Part shown: piece by piece, positions 60,101 to 64,000 of the stretch
How the letters are laid out: each line of letters begins with the position of its first letter
Numbering within the stretch: position 1 is the stretch's first letter
Assembly: GCA_032622095.1 (NCBI GenBank)
Contig: CP136066.1
Location: 111,747,319 to 111,811,318, forward strand
Length of the DNA: 64,000 nt
Reading direction: 5' to 3'
DNA from: Siphonodentalium dalli
Taxonomy: Eukaryota; Mollusca; Scaphopoda; Gadilida; Siphonodentaliidae
The notes under the pieces: generated by a model
What the model was told of the DNA's origin: nothing
Seen by the model: the letters and a program-made list of their open reading frames with translations, nothing else
Database searches by the model: none
Made by a program: the position numbers and the translations under genes

Positions 60101-60869
60101 CCGAGTCGCGGAGTGATGAAGTTGAACATAGGCTCCAAGCCATTGTCAATGTTACACCATTTTACTGTCAATCAAGCACAATAATGGAAAGTTCTGTTAG
60201 CAAATTATTTATAGTTATTTTGGACATTTTTCTCAGAATAATGATTATCACAAAATGTCAAAATTTCTGATTGGTCTCGCCATAACATTGTTCAACATAA
60301 GTGACTACATTAAGAAGCTGTCCAGATGACATGATATTGTAGGAGCTTTGTTTCCCTTATGTTGGTAAATTGGCAACATGTGACTTTTAGCACATTTGGG
60401 AGATCCTGGGTTTCTATTTGCACATTTAGGAGATCCTGTGTGTCTTTTTGCATGAAACTATGCAGGCACTTACTAATTAATTCTCATGATCATTAAACTA
60501 AATTAACTAATACACTTAATTGATATTTTCTACCTTTGGAGCCTGTGCTCCTGTGATTGTGAGATTGGTTGAATTTTAACAGGGGTATCAGCTTTTTTTT
60601 AACTTAAAAATTATTTGAAAATAATAAAAAGAGTAAATTCTGAAATTAATGAACTGAGCTTTCTATGTCATTTCCTGCATCAGTAATTGTTTTTTTTTTT
60701 GCATAGGAGGAACAACGAAAAACTGAAGAAACAGCGAAGACAGAAAAGCTAAAAAAGGATCTAAAAGACAGAGAATCATTTGAACTGAAAAATATAAAAG
60801 AAAAAGCTGAACAAAGTATGGCAGATAAAGCTGTCCAAGATGCCCAGGAGAAGCTCAAGAGAATCGAAG
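15065..60869 (+). CDS. USP8: USP8 ubiquitin-specific protease, N-terminal ~698 residues over 11 coding exons (partial)
   Basis: USP8 (UBPY) removes ubiquitin from endosomal cargo and from ESCRT-0 (HRS/STAM). Reading the exons in phase gives one continuous frame with the USP8 domain order. Residues 1 to about 140 form the helical MIT/dimerisation domain, with the conserved DEERSYILFMRYF segment. About residues 158-318 form the rhodanese-like domain, containing VIIMDVRSRVDF, LLDW, TLQSLKDALFK and LEGGYEQW. A STAM-SH3 motif, PKIDRSKKP, follows at about residue 367, and a long Lys/Glu-rich coiled coil covers about 430-698. In typical rhodaneses the active-site loop has Cys; here the position after LL is Asp-Trp, as in USP8, so this domain is a binding module. 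The C19 peptidase domain must lie beyond 64000. Every junction is GT-AG except one GC-AG. Exon phases add up exactly (2095 nt, phase 1 at the last donor). One 30.9-kb intron is almost wholly tandem repeat. Confidence 0.92.
15192..16617 (+). other. USP8 intron with an inverted repeat around CACGTG
   Basis: No coding is seen. 16050-16096 and 16471-16517 are inverted copies, roughly 85 percent identical by eye. Each contains GAATCACGTGGTTTCGAG and ends in CAAAATG. The 370 bp between them is unrecognised. It may be a foldback MITE with decayed ends. Confidence 0.65.
16618..16762 (+). CDS. USP8: USP8 exon, MIT/dimerisation domain (residues 35-83)
   Basis: Acceptor TTTGAACAG at 16617, donor CAAAAG|GTGAGC at 16762/16763, phase 2 in and phase 0 out. 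It encodes LVKTSCKLMKEAQ through DEERSYILFMRYFNIIQMVK, the best conserved helix of the N-terminal domain. This domain binds ESCRT-III CHMP proteins and dimerises in the known family. Confidence 0.9.
16763..18001 (+). other. USP8 intron: 48-bp duplication, dispersed repeat, two adjacent palindromes
   Basis: 16879-16980 holds two perfect or near-perfect copies of a 48-bp block (TTAAATCAGGTGATCTTCCC...). 16983-17225 is the reverse-oriented partner of the 96-350 dispersed repeat. 17278-17304 is a palindrome (GAGGAAGTTAAT and complement) directly followed at 17306-17356 by a second (ATAGCTCTTTATATCACTA and complement around a ~10-nt loop). The remainder is featureless. Confidence 0.75.
18002..18087 (+). 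CDS. USP8: USP8 exon (residues 84-112)
   Basis: Acceptor AACATTTTCAG at 18001, donor AAAG|GTAAGT at 18087/18088, phase 0 in and phase 2 out. It encodes DFYESLIGKKDVLEAIGRAE, which aligns with the DYFHSILGxxNIKKAVEEAE part of the vertebrate protein. Confidence 0.9.
18088..19051 (+). other. USP8 intron with a hairpin element
   Basis: About 18450-18500 and 18580-18630 are inverted copies (GATCATCTCAACACGTGTCT... against GGCACAAGTGAGATGATC), including AGAATTAAGAAGGGTG and its complement around a loop of about 85 nt. It looks like a small foldback MITE. The rest is unrecognised. Confidence 0.7.
19052..19188 (+). CDS. USP8: USP8 exon ending in the founder copy of the 62-bp satellite (residues 112-158)
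   Basis: Acceptor TATACATCTAG at 19051; donor CCAGATG|GTAAGATAT at 19188/19189; phase 2 in, phase 1 out. It encodes YAYKEALEVAEKLDKLRIKE, a coiled-coil helix, and then an acidic Pro/Ser linker ending TEKESSPEPPDPDG. The linker joins the MIT domain to the rhodanese domain and is expected to tolerate length change. The last 48 nt of this exon plus the first 14 nt of the following intron make up unit 1 of the giant tandem array, so exon and satellite share one sequence. Confidence 0.9.
19141..46773 (+). repeat. Giant tandem array of an exon-intron boundary, 62-bp unit, ~445 copies
   Basis: Unit 1 starts TACATAAAACAGAGAAGG at 19141 and ends at 19202. It contains the last 48 nt of the USP8 exon, the donor GTAAGA and 12 more intronic bases. 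The period is 62 bp throughout; 27,633 bp divided by 62 gives about 445 copies. Rare length changes include 9-bp deletions (near 22081 and 46441) and 5-bp insertions with TGTAAATTTATAAATC (near 21061, 44432 and 46532). Variation is limited to a few sites: A(T/C)AGAG before the exon-like part; GA(A/C)GGAA with rarer GACTGAG and GAAGTAA; CTGATCCAGATG, CTGCTCCAAATG, CTGATCCAAATG or CCATATCCAGATG; and A(T/C)GTACATA. Nearly all units keep GTAAG; one at about 25446 reads GTAATA. The last copy ends ATGTTAAAC and lacks the donor. Because 62 is not a multiple of 3 and each unit has stops, the array is not a long ORF on either strand; the short minus-strand frames in it are artefacts. Confidence 0.97.
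46774..47436 (+). other. Unique intronic spacer between the two satellites
   Basis: AT-rich single-copy sequence. A TTCGGG word recurs (46820, 46852, 46982). No conserved protein is recognisable in the short open frames. Confidence 0.6.
47437..49954 (+). repeat. Second intronic tandem array, 49-bp unit (44-bp variant), about 51 copies
   Basis: The unit runs TAAACATAGAGCGACACAGT, GGCATCAAATGGTTAACATG, TTATTACAC. A 44-bp variant lacks ACACT before AAACATAG (for example near 47583, 47675, 47868 and 48891). The variant GTGTCATC plus AACATCTTATTAAAC recurs as a linked set near 47850, 48870, 49300 and 49590, marking higher-order copies. Each unit has the near-palindrome TAACATGTTA. The ORF over 47567-47776 is a repeat artefact. 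The array ends about 120 bp before the acceptor of the next USP8 exon. Confidence 0.95.
50078..50252 (+). CDS. USP8: USP8 exon, rhodanese-like domain part 1 (residues 158-216)
   Basis: Acceptor TTATTCCACAG at 50077, donor GCTGG|GTAAGC at 50252/50253, phase 1 in and phase 2 out. It encodes SIDCMKLYDDLED, then the rhodanese core strand VKVIIMDVRSRVDFTES and SCISVPQDII, which matches IIMDARRMQDYQDS...LSVPEEAI of the vertebrate protein. The phase-1 entry fits the phase-1 exit at 19188. Confidence 0.92.
50253..52999 (+). other. USP8 intron with a G22 run and a dispersed repeat copy
   Basis: 51812-51833 is an uninterrupted run of 22 G. About 51900-52130 is a dispersed repeat ending TTTGGCCTTAA, with a diverged copy at 55165-55378 in the same orientation (shared: GTAGTACAATGTCAT, AGATTAAAT, TTGATTT followed by an A-run and TTGCC). 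Short frames at 50417-50735 and 51410-51676 show no family resemblance. Confidence 0.65.
53000..53162 (+). CDS. USP8: USP8 exon, rhodanese-like domain part 2 (residues 216-270)
   Basis: Acceptor TTTCCACAG at 52999, donor TTCAAG|GTGAAA at 53162/53163, phase 2 in and phase 0 out. It encodes VPYIEKSLPSDSILLWKKR, then VDKIILLDWSSTLAKVTLGT and LQSLKDALFK. The LLDW segment stands where active rhodaneses have the catalytic Cys loop, so no sulfurtransferase activity is expected. In vertebrate USP8 this domain binds the ubiquitin ligase NRDP1 (RNF41). Confidence 0.93.
53163..54381 (+). other. USP8 intron carrying the 20-bp FOX-word array
   Basis: Apart from the tandem array at 53741-54150 the intron is AT-rich and unrecognised. 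The array ends 231 bp before the next acceptor. Confidence 0.7.
53741..54150 (+). repeat. Tandem array, 20-bp unit (21-bp variant), about 20 copies
   Basis: The unit is GGTTTTGTTTACCTAACAAT; some copies have one extra T, and several read AACAACGG in place of AACAATGG. Each copy includes TTGTTTAC, the reverse complement of GTAAACAA, the established FOXO/DAF-16 family binding word. The array is very uniform, so it is young or homogenised. Confidence 0.95.
54382..54523 (+). CDS. USP8: USP8 exon, rhodanese-like domain C-terminal part (residues 271-318)
   Basis: Acceptor TTTCTTTGACAG at 54381, donor CATCAA|GTAAGTA at 54523/54524, phase 0 in and phase 1 out. It encodes SSVILSKEPLILEGGYEQWI and LHYPMLTTNSNVSRPTPTP, matching vertebrate LEGGYENWLLCYPQYTTN. 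Confidence 0.93.
54524..55698 (+). other. USP8 intron with a dispersed repeat copy
   Basis: About 55165-55378 is the second copy of the repeat at 51900-52130, ending in a T-run and TTTGGCCTGAAC. Nothing else is recognised. Confidence 0.6.
55699..56329 (+). CDS. USP8: USP8 large exon: STAM-SH3 motif and start of coiled coil (residues 318-528)
   Basis: Acceptor GCATTTCAG at 55698; the codon ATG is split by the intron (A|TG). Donor AGAAG|GTATAT at 56329/56330; phase 1 in, phase 2 out. It opens with DFDYPDFD, equivalent to LDFTYPSLE after the vertebrate rhodanese domain. A disordered Ser/Asn/Lys-rich part follows. At 55845-55871 it encodes PKIDRSKKP, an exact match to the Px(V/I)(D/N)RxxKP motif bound by STAM and HBP SH3 domains. 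From about residue 435 it is a charged coiled coil (RREEELRKFQEEQDRIMQDR). Intron retention would add only two codons (YI) before a stop. Confidence 0.93.
56330..58038 (+). other. USP8 intron: three-copy ~177-bp repeat and two hairpins
   Basis: About 56450-57000 holds three diverged tandem copies with a period near 177 bp (landmarks ATAACTTGAACAG at about 56485, 56662 and 56838; GGAAATGTTGGCTTTTTGGT twice). 57113-57165 and 57211-57267 are two separate hairpins with similar arms (TTCTCTTATATA...CTCCCATGGGA...TATATAAGAGAA). 57539-57842 has overlapping short frames on both strands with no recognisable family. Confidence 0.75.
58039..58180 (+). CDS. USP8: USP8 coiled-coil exon (residues 528-575)
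   Basis: Acceptor ATTAAACAG at 58038, donor CGTGAG|GTACTG at 58180/58181, phase 2 in and phase 0 out. It encodes RREELRQIQEEKEKKEKLLA and LLRLERKKKEQDKLDMEIQE, the continuation of the Lys/Glu-rich coiled coil. Confidence 0.9.
58181..59827 (+). other. USP8 intron, nothing recognised
   Basis: AT-rich. I searched by eye for an extra coiled-coil exon and saw none. The ORF at 58460-58693 shows no family resemblance. An imperfect inverted repeat (TCTAATATAATTACACAGTT and a diverged complement) lies within about 59170-59282. Confidence 0.5.
59828..60034 (+). CDS. USP8: USP8 coiled-coil exon with a GC donor (residues 576-644)
   Basis: It encodes KRADDLAKRDDEARNQAEEK and ISKERAEATAAEAQRKADEM, clearly coiled coil in frame with its neighbours. 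The 5' boundary is ambiguous: phase-0 acceptors are possible after AAG at 59827 or after CAG at 59848, and neither has a good pyrimidine tract. The 3' boundary is AAAAAG|GCAAGT at 60034/60035. A GC donor with this strong context is the recognised GC-AG intron class, and it joins in phase 0 to the next exon. Confidence 0.8.
60035..60706 (+). other. USP8 GC-AG intron
   Basis: Begins GCAAGT and ends in a T10 tract plus GCATAG. It contains a short direct repeat (CACATTT(G/A)GGAGATCCTG at about 60391 and 60420). 60060-60175 has inverted GGTGTAACATTGAC words, an apparent small foldback. Confidence 0.7.
60707..60869 (+). CDS. USP8: USP8 coiled-coil exon, last one visible (residues 645-699)
   Basis: Acceptor T-tract plus GCATAG at 60706, donor ATCGAAG|GTTAAT at 60869/60870 (weak), phase 0 in and phase 1 out. 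It encodes EEQRKTEETAKTEKLKKDLK and MADKAVQDAQEKLKRIE. Reading through the donor would meet a stop at once, supporting the splice. Confidence 0.85.
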
Positions 60870-63800
60870 GTTAATTAGTGCATTCTATGTGAAATGTGTA
60901 AGAGTGTCTTTAAAGACATACTGTTGGCTTATGTCAGTGAATCATACTGACAAATTTAGTAATACAAACACTCTCTCCACTCAAACAATGTAGCAATCAA
61001 CTGAGATTGTCAGAAATGCCAACCACATCGACTTTACCATTTCAGAGAATACAAATCTAGAAATACTTACTACTTCATTCAAGATAAATTATTGGGTGAT
61101 AAACAGGCGACTATGATTCCGTCAACAATAGTCACTGCATGTAATATGTTTATAACAATGGTGAGAGGCTGGGTGACAAAATATTCATCCTAATTTACTG
61201 TCGACATTGATTGAACCTAGTTATCCATTGACACTGTCGTAGATAACACCATAGTTACTATTAACATCTGTATTAATCTGATTTGGGAGCATATTCACAC
61301 CTGAGTGTTGATTTATTATAATAATATTATTAACATTTTTACTATCGTCAAGTGACTGATATTATAAATGGGAACTCGACAGGAAAAACATGTCAGTTAT
61401 GCAAACGTTACAATGAGATCTTGCTTATCTGTGACCATTTTAGAACTGGCAAAAATAAATCTATTTTGCACAATTTGAAAATAAAAAATCACTATCTAAG
61501 AAATAACACATAATCCAATATAAATTTCAAGTGGTCGATGTCACTCAGATTGCCATCGTTGCCCTGCAAAACCGAGTCAACAAGAAAGCGTCTCTGAAAA
61601 TGTGATGGCAGCTTCGCCAATATTTTTGTTGTTGGAAATAAAAGCTATGTTGAAACATTTACAATGTGAATATCTTCATAAACTCAATCCAAAGTACAAA
61701 ATAATGAGAAAGATAGGTATATTATTAGCTCAACTTGACGAAGTTAAGCTTGAGTTATTGCCATGGATTGGCATTCCTCGTCCGCGTGTGTGTGCATCCA
61801 TCTGTGCTTCCATTTGGATACTTATGTGGCTATCAATAAGAAAAATGGATATTTATGTGTCTAATTTCCATTAAGTGGATAGCCAATTAACAGCAGTTAG
61901 ATGAAACCTCAAAAATTATATATTTGGCATAATCAGCCTATTTAATTTTGAAGCCACTCAAAAGTTGGAATAATCCATGATCTGTCAATAGGAGGTGTTT
62001 CGACAGTTATGTGGCTCGTCACCCAATCATGGACATTCAGTTTCTCCTATTCCACTGTCCTAGTTGCTATATGCAAGATTTTTAGTTTCAACCAGCTACG
62101 TCTGCTATAATTCCTACATGCTCTGATTCCATAATCTGAAAATTTTATTAACTACACAATTATTTAGCCACATAACTCAATAGCCACATATCTACCATAT
62201 GTTGGTATGTCTATCAACAATTTACTTTGGCTCACCCTACAGGCCGCATCCCTTATCCGATCATCACCAAACTTCATATGGATCTTCGGGGTGACCTCTA
62301 GACGGGAGCCATCATTTTTTTCTGAAATTAATTTTGGATTTCAAATTTTAATACATCAGCACACTCTGCAGCCCACATTTATTGGAGAAATTTTGAAAGT
62401 TTACAGGCATGTTTTGGTTCACCTCCAGCTATCAAATTTTAGTGACTTTCGATGAAAAACATTGCCGCCAGCAGCCATCTTGAATTTTACTCTTTGCATG
62501 ACTAAATCCTTTGACCCTAGAGACCCTATCTCTCATTTGATCACCACGAAACTTCATATGGATCTTCGGGGTGAGCTCTAGATGGGAGCCATCAATTATT
62601 TCTGAATTTGTTAAAAAACATTGGATTTCAAATTTGAATCCCATCGGCACACCCTGCAGCCCGTATATATAGAAGAAATGTCTTGTAAATTTACATGCAT
62701 GATTATGATCACCTCTAGATGAGAGCTATCGAATTGGAAAGATTTTCAATGAAAAACATGGCCGCCGGCAGCCATCTTAAATTTTAATCTTTGCATGACT
62801 AAATCCTTCGGCAAACCCTACAGGCCACATCCCTCATCAGATCGTCACCAAACTTCATATGGATCTTCCGGTGACCTCTAGATTGGAGGCATCGATTATT
62901 TCCGAAATTCATTATAAAACATTGATGCCAGAAGCCATCTTGGATTTCAAATTTGAATCCATTGGCACACCCTCCAGCCCACATTTATTGGTGAAATGTT
63001 TGAAATGAAAATAATTCATCTGCACAATACAAGACCTTTAGTGTAACTTTTTTACTTTCCTTCTTATTTATTGTTCTATTCATTGCTCAGCAAAAGATTA
63101 AATCCTTCCCATGTTGAGCTACAGTGTCATTGACACTTTCAAAATCTCAGCTTTCCATAGATAACAAAACTGTTGGTTATTGATTTGATAAAAAAGTTTA
63201 AATGTGGTGCCAAACAGAGTAGACAATATCCCTTTTTACGGTCGTAAAAGTCCTTCTGTCCACTAAGTGGGCAGCCATAAAAAGTTCTTCTGTTTGCGAC
63301 GTGGGCAGCCGTATAAAGTCCTGTTATAATAGGGTTAAGAAAGTCCATTTTTGTAGTGATGAACAATCTTGTAATGTATTTTAATAGTTAACACATGAAA
63401 AATAACTTTATGGCCAAATTATCCAATATTTGAGGAGACGATGGAAGGTTGGAGGTATGACAATCTAGCAGTTGTTATTGTTATTGGCCTCAACTTAAAA
63501 TCTTATTAAAACCTTTTAAATAACTAACGTTAAAATATAAGAACAAATGTTCCATAGATTCCTTATTTAGGAGAAAATTTGGCAAAAAATAATTTGCTTT
63601 GGCAAACCACTTGTACTTGTTTTGATTTTGATTTATTGAGTCGAGTATTTCCATTCATGTTTGGTATATGAATCTTTAACAACAATATCTCGATCAAGTA
63701 CAAACATAATGTCTGTGAGATTTTTTTTGTACCTGAATTATGGTTCCTTAGTTTGTCCATTTTTAGTGATTCTCGGTCAGACAGGTTCACTCTTAAGGAA

Positions 63801-64000
63801 AAAACCTCATGAGCACCATCTTCGATGTCATCCCTTGTTTAGATTCTAGTGTGTAAAATAACACATTTTAATGAGATGGTCACCTGATGAACACTATCAA
63901 GTTGTTTGATCCAGAATTTTATTTCCATTTATTTCTTATTATTTAGATTATTTAGAGTTTATAAATTTATTCATTACTAAAACACCAATAAGTTTCAAAA
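60870..64000 (+). other. Probable USP8 intron; no peptidase exon found
   Basis: No stretch with the C19 peptidase hallmarks (Cys box with GLxNxGNTCYMNS-like pattern, His box) was seen on the plus strand. The stretch contains repeat element copy B (61725-63141) and AT-rich sequence. The short frames at 62207-62984 are within that element. 63139-63849 contains only unrecognised short frames. Confidence 0.6.
61725..63141. mobile_element. Non-autonomous element with a tandem-repeat core, copy B
   Basis: The left end TTAGCTCAACTTGACG... with TATTGCCATGG, and the right end GTTGAGCTACAGTGTCATTG ACACTTTC, match copy A at 10984-13763. The core has about three units with spacing near 280-300 bp (ACTTCATATGGATCTTC at about 62270, 62550 and 62853), each with GCCGCC(A/G)GCAGCCATCTT and TCTTTGCATGACTAAATCC, the same words as in copy A. 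The array here is short and diverged, while in copy A it expanded. Confidence 0.75.

Noticed and set aside
60870-64000. Search for USP8 peptidase exons
   Set aside because: No Cys-box or His-box sequence and no phase-1 acceptor with coding content was seen. The catalytic exons are presumed beyond the window.

Overview
The window is animal nuclear DNA: AT-rich, intron-rich, and crowded with non-autonomous transposons, inverted repeats and tandem arrays. Two conserved animal genes can be read from their exons. The repeat style (TA- and TTAA-flanked MITEs, a Helitron-like element, abundant TACATGTA words) suggests a marine invertebrate, either a lophotrochozoan or a non-vertebrate deuterostome. 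I cannot fix the species or phylum from sequence alone.

Layout. 1-3.2 kb holds dispersed repeat copies and the 5'-truncated end of a non-LTR retrotransposon on the minus strand. At 3418-3591, also minus, lies exon 1 of MESD, the ER chaperone of LRP receptors; its other exons are not visible. From 4.2 to 14.4 kb is a transposon-rich interval: a 3.1-kb foldback element with two TA-flanked MITEs nested in it, a TTAA-flanked piggyBac-like element, a pair of diverged duplicated segments, an element filled with a ~164-bp tandem repeat, and a short Helitron-like element. From 15.06 kb to 60.87 kb on the plus strand runs USP8 (endosomal ubiquitin-specific protease 8). Eleven exons encode about 698 residues: the N-terminal MIT/dimerisation domain, the rhodanese-like domain, a STAM-SH3 binding motif and the charged coiled coil. 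The peptidase domain is not in the window. The last 3 kb is presumably intron and carries a second copy of the 11-kb element family.

The outstanding feature is the 30.9-kb USP8 intron between the MIT exon and the first rhodanese exon. About 27.6 kb of it is one tandem array of some 445 copies of a 62-bp unit. The unit is the exon-intron boundary itself: the last 36 nt of the exon plus the first 26 nt of the intron. Nearly every copy keeps a strong 5' splice site (ATG|GTAAGA). The exon-derived 36 nt is preceded by an AG, is phase 1 at both ends, and would insert exactly 12 in-frame residues. Most copies also carry UGUACAUA, a perfect Pumilio recognition element. A second array (49-bp unit, ~51 copies) follows in the same intron. 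A third (20-bp unit, ~20 copies, each with the FOXO-type word TTGTTTAC) lies in a later intron. I regard the exon-edge satellite as the most likely undescribed system here: a candidate splice-donor decoy, microexon reservoir or RNA-protein sponge inside an essential endosomal gene.
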